A DNA stretch of 64,000 bases, from NCBI RefSeq assembly GCF_019976755.1, contig NZ_AP023441.1:4585501-4649500 (forward strand). Direction: 5' to 3'. A model generated the notes under the pieces. The model was given only the letters and a program-made list of their open reading frames with translations. It did not search any database and was not told the DNA's origin. This document shows positions 1-8,088 of this stretch, in pieces (position 1 is the first letter of the stretch; each line of letters starts with the position of its first letter). The translations under genes were made by a program, and so were the position numbers. This stretch comes from Nostoc sp. MS1 (GTDB lineage: Bacteria; Cyanobacteriota; Cyanobacteriia; Cyanobacteriales; Nostocaceae).

Positions 1-227
1 TCCTACCAGGATAAAACCAACGTAATTCGTTACTTATAAGCATAATTTAAAGTGCTGTTAGCGGTAGCGGCGCGTTTAGCGCGTGCTGAGTGCTGAGTTA
101 ATAATTTCTCCCTTATCTCCCCCATCCCCCTCTCCTTTTCTAGCCATGCGTTCCAGTTGATGGGACAATGAAAATGAGAAATCATGCTTACTTAAATATT
201 GCTTCCAGCCTAAAGGAATCTGTAAAG

Positions 228-773
228 ATGTGGAAAAAGATTTTATTCATGTTGCTGTTGGTGTTGAGTTTTAGCCTCAGTAATCCTAATGTAGCCCAGG
301 CGGCTGGATTCAAAAGCTTTGTAGATACTGCTGATGGCTATGAGTTTTTATACCCTAATGGCTGGTTGCAAGTAAAAGTTGCTAACGGTCCCGATGTGGT
401 ATTTCACGATTTAATCGAAATTTCTGAAAATGTCTCTGTAGTAATTAGTCCAGTTCCAGACAACAAAACTTTAAAGGAATTGGGTACGCCCACAGAGGTA
501 GGTTATAAACTAGGAAAAGCAGCCTTAGCACCTCCAGATTCTGGTCGTAAGGCTGAACTAGTTAACGCCTCCGAAAAAGAAACAGAAGGTAAAACTTACT
601 ACAAGCTTGAGTATTTAGTAAAACTTCCCAATCAGAAAGAACGTCATAACATTGCTAGTGTAGCTGTTAGTCGTGGTAAGGTTTTCACCTTTAACGCTTC
701 CATTCCTGAAAAACGTTGGGGTAAAGTTAAACGGGCGATGGAAGAAGTTGTAAATTCTTTTACCGTATATTGA
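228..773 (+). CDS. psbP: PsbP-like photosystem II lumenal protein
   Basis: This is a 181-residue exported protein of the PsbP (CyanoP) family, an auxiliary or assembly factor on the lumenal side of photosystem II. Residues 1-26 form a signal peptide: MWKK, a run of Leu/Phe/Val, then AQAA. The mature part opens with the family pattern FKSFVDTADGYEFLYPNGW and ends in a conserved VVNSF. The start is the ATG at 228 with AAGGA at 212-216, because it puts the signal peptide at the N-terminus; an in-frame ATG at 168 would add 20 polar residues. Some cyanobacterial PsbP proteins are lipoproteins, but no lipobox Cys is visible here. It appears to be transcribed alone. Family assignment is firm; the precise role is taken from the family. 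Confidence 0.88.
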   Translation: MWKKILFMLLLVLSFSLSNPNVAQAAGFKSFVDTADGYEFLYPNGWLQVKVANGPDVVFHDLIEISENVSVVISPVPDNKTLKELGTPTEVGYKLGKAALAPPDSGRKAELVNASEKETEGKTYYKLEYLVKLPNQKERHNIASVAVSRGKVFTFNASIPEKRWGKVKRAMEEVVNSFTVY

Positions 774-779
774 CCAAAT

Positions 780-960
780 AATTCGTAATTCGTAATTCGT
801 AATTAAAGAGGGTTTGAGCCAACACTAAATCATTTGACACGTTCCGCGTTCGCGTAAGCGTCTTGTAGAGAACGTAGAGAAGATTTGGTGATGCTTGTGA
901 GTGGTGGGTTTCAGCTAACACTGATTGTAACTACGAATTACGAATTATCAATTACGAATT
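780..960. repeat. Inverted pair of AATTCGT heptamer repeats with internal GC-rich repeat
   Basis: Three tandem AATTCGT heptamers (780-800) face reverse-complement ACGAATT copies at 933-960. Between them, 841-883 carries a GC-rich dispersed sequence (CGTTCGCGTAAGCGTC then TAGAGAACGTAGAG) that reappears in variant, inverted form at about 34490-34530. These are STRR-type repeats of heterocystous cyanobacteria. The whole psbP-maf intergenic space is made of them. Confidence 0.7.
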
Positions 961-993
961 ATGTTGATGTATAAGCAAAATGTGCAACTGTTT

Positions 994-1596
994 ATGACAA
1001 CTCCGCAATTCGTACTAGCCTCTGCTTCTCCAGCACGTCGTCGTCTGCTGCAATCTGTTGGTATTGAACCGATAGTTAGCCCTAGTGATTTTGATGAGTC
1101 GCAAATCCAAGAGACTGAAGTTGAACAGTTGGTGCAAATTCTCGCTAAATGTAAGGCGGAGACTGTAGCACCACAGTTTCCCTCAGCTTTGGTGATGGGT
1201 TGCGATTCGGTATTAGCTATTGATGGTAAGATTCATGGTAAGCCAACCGATGCTAATGAAGCGATCGCTCGTTGGCAAATGATGCGCGGTAATATTGGCG
1301 ACCTCTATACTGGTCATGTTTTAATTGATAATGTACAAAACCTGACTATAGTCAAGCCTCAAGTTACAAGAGTTTACTTTGCCAATATTAGCGATCGCAC
1401 CATTCAAGCCTATGTCGCCACAGGCGAACCCCTCAAGTGTGCAGGTGCGTTTGCTTTAGAAGGTTTCGGTAGTTTATTTATAGAAAAAATAGCAGGTTGC
1501 CACAGCAATGTAATTGGGTTGAGCTTACCCTTGCTGCGGCAAATGCTAGAAGAATTAAATTATGATGTCACTGATTTTTGGAAAATTAGTCATTAG
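994..1596 (+). CDS. maf: Maf-family nucleotide pyrophosphatase
   Basis: This 200-residue Maf/YhdE/YceF-family protein is a cytoplasmic nucleoside-triphosphate pyrophosphatase thought to hydrolyse non-canonical or modified nucleotides, with a proposed link to septum formation. The N-terminal signature LASASPARRRLLQSVG is the family's phosphate-binding loop. It is followed by LAKCKAETVA, the catalytic-region pattern MGCDSVLAIDGKIHGKP, and YVATGEPLKCAGAFALEGFG. The start is placed at ATG 994, eleven codons into a longer frame that begins at 961 inside an STRR repeat, because the conserved domain begins right after it. The last codons (AGT CAT TAG) coincide with an STRR unit, so the final Ser-His and the stop codon come from repeat sequence. 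Confidence 0.9.
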   Translation: MTTPQFVLASASPARRRLLQSVGIEPIVSPSDFDESQIQETEVEQLVQILAKCKAETVAPQFPSALVMGCDSVLAIDGKIHGKPTDANEAIARWQMMRGNIGDLYTGHVLIDNVQNLTIVKPQVTRVYFANISDRTIQAYVATGEPLKCAGAFALEGFGSLFIEKIAGCHSNVIGLSLPLLRQMLEELNYDVTDFWKISH

Positions 1597-1708
1597 TCAA
1601 CAGTCCATAGTCAAAAGGCAGGAAGCAGGGACAAGGTAGGAAATACTTCTTTACTCACTCAACACTTCCCACTCCCTACTCCCTACTCCCCACTCAGCAC
1701 TCTCTAAC

Positions 1709-2752
1709 TTACTCTTTCGATTGACGCTGTGATTGCCTAAATGCTTGATACATATCTGGTAAGCGGCTATAAATACCAGCTATTTTCAGATAGAGTTTGT
1801 GCGGCATAGCTGGAGAACCGGAAACAATCTCTCCTGGCGCAACATCGTTGGCGATACCAGCTTGTGCGGAAGCGATCGCACCATCACCAATTTTCGCTTT
1901 ATTGGCGATTCCTGTTTGTCCGGCTAAGATGACGCGCTTGCCTAATTTTACCCCTCCAGCCATACCAGCTTGACCTGCGATCGCACAACCGGACCCAATC
2001 TGACAGCCGTGACCGATTTGTACTAAGTTATCAATTATAGTATTGCTTCCTATGCGTGTTTCTCCTACAGCTGGACGATCAATAGCTGTATTACAACCTA
2101 CTTCTACCTTATCCTCTAATACAGTGTAGCCAGATTGTTCAACTTTGTACCAACCAGTACGAGTAGGAACAAAACCAAAACCTTCTGCACCGATGACAGC
2201 ACCACTATGAATGACGCAATCTGCACCTATTTGGCTGCGTTCGTGGATGGTGCAGTTGGCGTGTAAAGTAGTGCAATCGCCTATTTTGACATCGGGATAA
2301 ATGACTACATTGGGATGAATAATCGCATTATTACCAATTTCTACGCCTTGCTGAATTACTGCATGGGGGCCAATGTAAACATCATTGCCAATTTTAGCGG
2401 TAGGGTGAATAACAGCACTGGGATGAATTTCTGGGGCGGGGCGATATGGTTGGTAGAATAAAGCGATCGCCTGAGCAAACAGTAATTTCGGGTCTGGTGT
2501 CGTAATCCAAGGCAGACCTACTTCTTGAACTTGAGCTTGGATTGCTTCATTTATTGGCAAAATTAAAGCACTAGCATTTGTCTGGCTGATAAAGAAGGCA
2601 AATTTCTCGTTTTCTACATAACTGAGAGTCCCACTGATAGCTTCATCAATAGCTGCCATCCCTGTAATTTCCGGGTCTTGATTTGGATTTTGAATCAGGC
2701 TATGGTCAGCAATGTTATCATTTAATTGATTAAGAATTTCGCTAAACTTCAT
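1709..2752 (-). CDS. lpxD: UDP-3-O-acylglucosamine N-acyltransferase LpxD
   Basis: LpxD adds the second (N-linked) acyl chain in lipid A biosynthesis. The 347 residues fit the family length. An N-terminal uridine-binding domain (about 1-100) is followed by a left-handed beta-helix of hexapeptide repeats (about 105-310), with typical IGxxxxI periodicity. The GAEGFGFV motif (188-195) and DNLVQIGHG with the presumed catalytic His248 are both present. A helical C-terminus (about 315-347) matches the family tail. The gene stands alone on the minus strand, converging on maf, with a 960-base non-coding stretch behind its promoter. Confidence 0.93.
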   Translation of the reverse strand: MKFSEILNQLNDNIADHSLIQNPNQDPEITGMAAIDEAISGTLSYVENEKFAFFISQTNASALILPINEAIQAQVQEVGLPWITTPDPKLLFAQAIALFYQPYRPAPEIHPSAVIHPTAKIGNDVYIGPHAVIQQGVEIGNNAIIHPNVVIYPDVKIGDCTTLHANCTIHERSQIGADCVIHSGAVIGAEGFGFVPTRTGWYKVEQSGYTVLEDKVEVGCNTAIDRPAVGETRIGSNTIIDNLVQIGHGCQIGSGCAIAGQAGMAGGVKLGKRVILAGQTGIANKAKIGDGAIASAQAGIANDVAPGEIVSGSPAMPHKLYLKIAGIYSRLPDMYQAFRQSQRQSKE

Positions 2753-3715
2753 GTTTAAGTGTGTTCCGCTCTACCAAGATTTAAGCATAGAGAAGCATCA
2801 TAGAACACAATTGGTCACATTTTTCTGTTCTTTGCATCTTTGGGATTCATACTTGATTTTGAAATAGACGTAGGGGCCACTGCATTGGGCAGGTTAAGCG
2901 ATAATCTTGCAAGTGGTAATCCAATCAATTATGTTTTTCTACCAAAGTATAGATGCAAAAAATTATAGTAAACTTTTTTACACACATTAATAAAAATTTA
3001 ATTTTTTATCCTCTTTTTATTGTATATGAGCGTTTATCAGAGACTATTTATAAAGTAAATCTTAAGTTGGGTGCATTATGGCTTCAGCCTAACGCACCGT
3101 TAGATCAGATGGTGCGTTAGGCGCTTCTATCAGATTTTTTATGAGAACCTATAGTCAAAGTCTGCGCCTAACACACCCTACAAGAATTTTATTTCTACTT
3201 TATAAATAACCTCTAAATATATTTTTCACCTATTAGCAAAATAGGTACTTAAACTTCATGAGCTTTTTATATTTTTTATTTCATGGGGTTATAGAATGAG
3301 CTTTCTGGTAGGTATAACTTATATTCTATGGCAACTATAAACCATAGTGATTTTAAATATAAATGATTTGTTTAAACTCAGACTAACATTGTTATTTGCT
3401 ATGACTATTAGCAGCTTTTTTGGTATTATTGAATAGAATTTTTAATAGGATTAATGATCGGTCTTTTCAAAAGATAGTTCATTCTAAAAAATATTTTGAT
3501 AGGAGAAAGAATATTAATTGAAAAGTTGATTAACTATAATTTAAAACTCAAGAAAACTGTTTAGGAATGAAACTATATTTTCATTTATGCAGGCGAATTG
3601 GCTGGCTTAGGTAAAAATCGAATAGTTTAAATCAATAAACCTGTATTTGGCATATAAGTTTAAGGTTGTGATGATTTGTTAGGATGATAGTATATTATTT
3701 TTTTAACGTTTAATA
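2753..3715. other. Long AT-rich intergenic region with one hairpin repeat
   Basis: This 963-base stretch lies between the divergent lpxD and the sensor kinase. I see no plausible gene: the short open frames are AT-rich and lack ribosome sites. Its only distinct element is the GC-rich hairpin repeat at 3064-3185. The rest probably carries the two promoters. Confidence 0.6.
3064..3185. repeat. Dispersed hairpin repeat (GCCTAACGCACC family), copy 1
   Basis: A perfect 12-base inverted repeat, GCCTAACGCACC at 3087-3098 and its complement at 3111-3122, surrounds a 12-base loop. A further outlying arm, GCGCCTAACACACCC, lies near 3166-3183. The same 12-12-12 geometry occurs at 32595-32630, so this is a mobile or multiplied intergenic element rather than a local terminator. 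Confidence 0.75.
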
Positions 3716-6490
3716 ATGTTTTTACCTGACAGTGAAAGCCAACGTTTAGAAGCGCTATATCAATATCACATGTTAGATACACCACCAGAGGAAGTGTTTG
3801 ATGAACTGGTAAGTTTGACTGCTGATACCTACAATACACCAATTGCTTTCATCAGTCTGTTAGATTCACAAAGAGAATGGTTGAAAGCAAAAGTAGGAAT
3901 TAGTGAATCAGAGATAACACGCGATATTTGTTTTGCTAACCATACAATCTGGCAAAATGACATCTTAATGATTCCTGATACTTGGCAAGATGAGCGATTT
4001 GCCGAAAATCCCCTTGTAAGAGCGCAACCATACTATCGTTTCTATGCAGGAGTTCCCTTAATTAACGCCGATGGTTTTGCCTTGGGTTGTTTATCTGTCA
4101 TGGATTTTATTCCCCGTAGCTTAACGTCAAGGGAGCAAAGGATACTAAAACACTTAGCACGTCAAGTAGTTAGACAATTAGAGTTACACCGACAGCAACG
4201 TAGTCCTGAGAACAGTTTGAATGCTCATCTTTTATTTGCAAAAAATTCTCGTCCCATGTGGATATGTGAACGGCAAACATGGCAAATTTTGGATGTAAAT
4301 CAAGCTGCTGTGACTCAATATGGCTATTCGCAACAAGAGTTTCTGCAAATGCAGATGACACAAGTTTTTTTGCCTGAGTTTTCGTTAACAGGAGAGATAC
4401 AGCAAGCAAACTTTGATTTTCCATTACTTGTAGAATGTCAACATCGCCTGAAAAATGGCACAGTTATAGATGTAGAAGTGGCGATAAATAATATAGAATA
4501 TGCTGGTCAATTAGCTTGTTTAGTAGATGCTGTAGATATTACAGAACATATGCAGATAGAGAAAAATCTGCAAAAAAGTGAAACTAGATTGAGAACAATT
4601 CTTGAGTCAATTCCTGTACCCTTATTTATATCTCGCGTTGATGATGGGTTAATTTTATATACAAACTCGGATTTTTGGCAAACCTTCCAATTATCTGCGA
4701 GAAATTTAGCTAATCTCAATATTACTGATTTATACCAAAATCCCGAAGATAAACAACAAGTATTAGTAGCTCTAAGTCAACATGGAGCGCTACAAAATTA
4801 TGATATTCAATTTAAAAGGAGTGATGGTAGTTCCTTTTGGGCGATCGCTTCAATTCAATACTTAAATTTCAATAATGAATACGCCATTTTAACTGCTCTC
4901 TACGATATTACAGAACGTAAAAATGCCGAAACTAGACTCCAAGAACAAAATACTCTCTTAGAAAATATTTTCACAGGCATACCTTTGATGATTGCCCTAA
5001 TTAGTCCCGAAGGAAAGGTGCAATGGATCAATCAAGAATTAGAGCGTCTTTTAGGTTGGAGTTTGCGAGATTATCAAACCTTAGATATTTTTGCTCAGTT
5101 ATATCCTCAGCCGGAAGACCGTCAACTCGTGATTGATTTTATGCAGGATACAGAAGGCGTGTGGAGCGATTTTAGAACTCACACACGACAAGGACAGGTA
5201 ATAGATACTGCTTGGACAAATTCCAAACTGCCAACTGGGCAAATTATTACTATCGGCAAAGAAATCACATCCCGTAAGCAAACAGAGCGTGCTTTAAAGG
5301 CACAGTTAGAGCGAGAACAGTTAATGCGTGCTGTAGCTCAAAGGATTCGTCAATCGTTGAATTTGCAAGATATTCTTGATGCTACAGTCAAAGAAATCAA
5401 AGACTTACTTAGGGTTGATCGGGTTTTAGTTTATCAGTTTGCCTCAGATATGAGCGGTAAAATTGTCGCAGAATCGGTAGAGCCTGGCTGGAGAATTGCT
5501 TTAGGTGCAGAGATTGAGGATACCTGTTTTCAACAAGGATATGGAGCCGATTATCTTCAAGGGCGTAAAAGAGCGATCGCTAACATCTATACAGCCGGAC
5601 TAACTGATTGTCATCAACAATTATTAGAACAGTTTCAAGTTAAAGCTAACCTGATTGTACCGATTTTGTTAGAAGTGAGTGAAGTTCATGCTGTACCGCA
5701 ACTTTGGGGTTTATTAGTAGCACATCAATGTTCCGCTCCACGGGATTGGGAAGACCACGAATTAGACTGGCTTGATCAATTAGCTGTACCAATTGCGATC
5801 GCCATTCAACAATCGAGTATCTTTCAACAAGCCCAGAATGAATTAGCAGAACGGCAAAAGGCAGAAGTTAAATTAAGAAGTGCTTTAGCAGAGAAAGAAG
5901 TTTTACTCAAAGAAGTTCACCATCGAGTAAAAAACAATTTACAAATTGTTTCTGGGCTATTACTGCTCCACTCTCAAACACTCAAAGACCCAGAATTGAT
6001 TAGAACTCTCCGAGAAAGCCAAAATCGTGTTGAGTCCATCTCTTTAATTCACAAAAATTTATATACTTCTCCTAACATTGGGCAGCTAGATGTTGCTGAG
6101 TATATCAATAATTTAGCCAGTAACATTATGATGTCCTATCAAGTAGAACAGGGCAGAATAAATTTAGAAACTAACATTAGTCAAATTACCTTGAATGTTG
6201 ACCAAGCTATTGCCTGTGGCTTAATTATCAATGAATTACTAACTAATTCCCTGAAACACGCTTTCCCCCAGCGAAAAGGCAAAATCAAAATTGACTTACA
6301 AAAGGTAGATGAAAATATTGAGATGACAATTCAAGATAATGGTGTCGGTTTACCAGATAATTTAGATTGGCGTTATACAGATTCTTTAGGTCTTTCGCTA
6401 GTTTATGACCTAGTAACAGAGCAACTAGAAGGTACTGTAAGCGTCGTCAGGCAACCAGGAACTACATTTAAGATTCAATTTCCGCATTAA
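3716..6490 (+). CDS. GAF-PAS-PAS-PAS-GAF sensor histidine kinase, probable cyanobacteriochrome
   Basis: This 924-residue cytoplasmic sensor kinase has no membrane segment. Domains in order: GAF (about 20-165), three PAS domains (about 170-275, 285-400, 405-525), a second GAF (about 545-705), a short coiled coil, and a HisKA_2-type kinase core. The phosphoacceptor region is EVHHRVKNNLQIVSG (His735/736). The ATPase N-box is LIINELLTNSLKHAF, with a DNGVGLPD box after it. The second GAF has the pattern of bilin-binding domains: an Asp-X-Cys-Phe motif (Cys604), then Cys632-His633, 28 residues apart, then FQVKANLIVPIL and LWGLLVAHQC. This matches the DXCF class of cyanobacteriochromes, so light sensing is likely, though some GAF domains keep these residues without chromophore. 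The next gene starts 22 bases after the stop and encodes a receiver-kinase, a likely phosphorelay partner. The start ATG has no clear Shine-Dalgarno sequence. Confidence 0.82.
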   Translation: MFLPDSESQRLEALYQYHMLDTPPEEVFDELVSLTADTYNTPIAFISLLDSQREWLKAKVGISESEITRDICFANHTIWQNDILMIPDTWQDERFAENPLVRAQPYYRFYAGVPLINADGFALGCLSVMDFIPRSLTSREQRILKHLARQVVRQLELHRQQRSPENSLNAHLLFAKNSRPMWICERQTWQILDVNQAAVTQYGYSQQEFLQMQMTQVFLPEFSLTGEIQQANFDFPLLVECQHRLKNGTVIDVEVAINNIEYAGQLACLVDAVDITEHMQIEKNLQKSETRLRTILESIPVPLFISRVDDGLILYTNSDFWQTFQLSARNLANLNITDLYQNPEDKQQVLVALSQHGALQNYDIQFKRSDGSSFWAIASIQYLNFNNEYAILTALYDITERKNAETRLQEQNTLLENIFTGIPLMIALISPEGKVQWINQELERLLGWSLRDYQTLDIFAQLYPQPEDRQLVIDFMQDTEGVWSDFRTHTRQGQVIDTAWTNSKLPTGQIITIGKEITSRKQTERALKAQLEREQLMRAVAQRIRQSLNLQDILDATVKEIKDLLRVDRVLVYQFASDMSGKIVAESVEPGWRIALGAEIEDTCFQQGYGADYLQGRKRAIANIYTAGLTDCHQQLLEQFQVKANLIVPILLEVSEVHAVPQLWGLLVAHQCSAPRDWEDHELDWLDQLAVPIAIAIQQSSIFQQAQNELAERQKAEVKLRSALAEKEVLLKEVHHRVKNNLQIVSGLLLLHSQTLKDPELIRTLRESQNRVESISLIHKNLYTSPNIGQLDVAEYINNLASNIMMSYQVEQGRINLETNISQITLNVDQAIACGLIINELLTNSLKHAFPQRKGKIKIDLQKVDENIEMTIQDNGVGLPDNLDWRYTDSLGLSLVYDLVTEQLEGTVSVVRQPGTTFKIQFPH

Positions 6491-6512
6491 TTTGGGCAAT
6501 CGTAAATTAACA

Positions 6513-8009
6513 ATGGAGCAAGTCAAGATTTTAGTTGTTGAAGATGAAGTGATTGTAGCTAGAACTATTGCTAGTCAACTTAATCAATTAGGATACACTG
6601 TTGTAGGAACAGCTTCCTCTGGTAGAGTAGCGATCGCTAAAGCATTAGAAACTAAACCAGACTTAGTTTTTATGGATATTATCCTCAAAGGCGAGATGGA
6701 TGGTATCACAACGGCTAGTTACATTCGGGAACATTTAGATATTCCCGTCATCTTCTTAACTGCTTATGGTGATGACAACACTTTACAACGGGCGAAATTA
6801 ACACAGCCATTTGGATATATTGTCAAACCATTCACCTCCAAAGATTTACGTATTGCCGTAGAAATTGCTTTACTCAAACATCGTTTAGAGCGAGACATTA
6901 GAGAAAATCGCGATCGGTTAGCAACACTATTAAACTCAATTAGTGATGCTGTGATTGCCACTGATGAGACTGGCAACGTTACATTTATGAACCCAGCCGC
7001 CGAAGTGCTGACTGGCTGGCCGCAAGTAGATGCTATGGGACGTGACATATCTCAAATTTTTCATCTTGTTGATGAAGTCACAGAAACGACCATAGAAAAC
7101 CCAGTCACAAAAGTTCTCAGAGAACAAAAAGTTGTTTATTTGCAGGAATACACATCTTTAATTACTAAAGATGGTAAAAGAGTACCGATTGGTGATAGTG
7201 CTTCCCCAATCATGGCAGTTCCTAACCAAATTAACGGGGTAGTAATTGTTTTTTGGGATTTGAGCGAACGGCGACAAACAGAACTTTTAGAACAAGCACT
7301 GCAAAAAGAACGCGAACTCAACAATCTCAAATCGCTATTTATTTCCACTGTTTCTCACGAATTTCGCAATCCCCTAAGTGTGATTCAAACAGCAATAGAA
7401 CTTATAGAACTACATGGAGAAAATTTAACAGAAGTCAAAAGAAATACATATATTAGAAGAATTAAAGGTGCAGTGCAATCCATGAAGTTACTCATGGAAG
7501 ACGTATTATTTATAGGTAAAGCAGAAGCAGGAAGACTTGAATCTCAGCCGACATTATTGAATTTGAAAGAATTTTGTCAAGAGTTAATAGAAGACTTCAC
7601 AACTGTAGAAATTAGCGGACATGAAATTATTTTTAATTGTTACGGCGACACTACAGATGCTTACATGGATGAGCGGTTATTACATTATATACTTGTGAAC
7701 TTACTTTCTAACGCTATTAAATATTCACCCCACAAGGAAACTATTAGGGTTGAATTAAGTTGCGATCAAACTCAAGGCATAGCAATTTTTCAAATTCAAG
7801 ATGAAGGTATAGGCATTCCCGAAGCAGACCAAGCCCATCTATTTGAATCATTTTATCGAGCTTCTAATTCCCAATCAATTCAAGGCACTGGGCTAGGTTT
7901 GGTAATAGTTAAAAGATGTGTTGAAGCTCACAATGGGCAAATTTCTTTTACATCTCAAGAAGGAGTTGGGACGAAATTTACTGTGACGTTGCCTTTAAAT
8001 TGTCAGTAG
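6513..8009 (+). CDS. Response regulator-PAS-histidine kinase
   Basis: This 498-residue soluble signalling protein has an N-terminal receiver domain (1-122; acidic pocket Glu10-Asp11, phosphoacceptor Asp55 in LVFMDI, Lys105 in IVKPF). A PAS domain (about 130-255) and a HisKA domain follow, with His282 in STVSHEFRNPLSV, and then an HATPase_c domain with N-box LLSNAIKYSP, DEGIGIP and GTGLGL boxes. The ATG at 6513 is preferred over a TTG at 6492, because the receiver fold starts immediately after it. It sits in an apparent two-gene operon behind the GAF/PAS kinase. Receiver-first kinases of this type commonly take phosphate from an upstream sensor and change their own kinase output; that link is inference here. 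The stop is followed by STRR repeats. Confidence 0.87.
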   Translation: MEQVKILVVEDEVIVARTIASQLNQLGYTVVGTASSGRVAIAKALETKPDLVFMDIILKGEMDGITTASYIREHLDIPVIFLTAYGDDNTLQRAKLTQPFGYIVKPFTSKDLRIAVEIALLKHRLERDIRENRDRLATLLNSISDAVIATDETGNVTFMNPAAEVLTGWPQVDAMGRDISQIFHLVDEVTETTIENPVTKVLREQKVVYLQEYTSLITKDGKRVPIGDSASPIMAVPNQINGVVIVFWDLSERRQTELLEQALQKERELNNLKSLFISTVSHEFRNPLSVIQTAIELIELHGENLTEVKRNTYIRRIKGAVQSMKLLMEDVLFIGKAEAGRLESQPTLLNLKEFCQELIEDFTTVEISGHEIIFNCYGDTTDAYMDERLLHYILVNLLSNAIKYSPHKETIRVELSCDQTQGIAIFQIQDEGIGIPEADQAHLFESFYRASNSQSIQGTGLGLVIVKRCVEAHNGQISFTSQEGVGTKFTVTLPLNCQ

Positions 8010-8088
8010 TCAAAAGGCAGTTGACAGTTGACAGTTGTTTTTTCTCCTCATCTCCCTCATCTCCCCCCACTCCCTCATCTTTCCAAAA

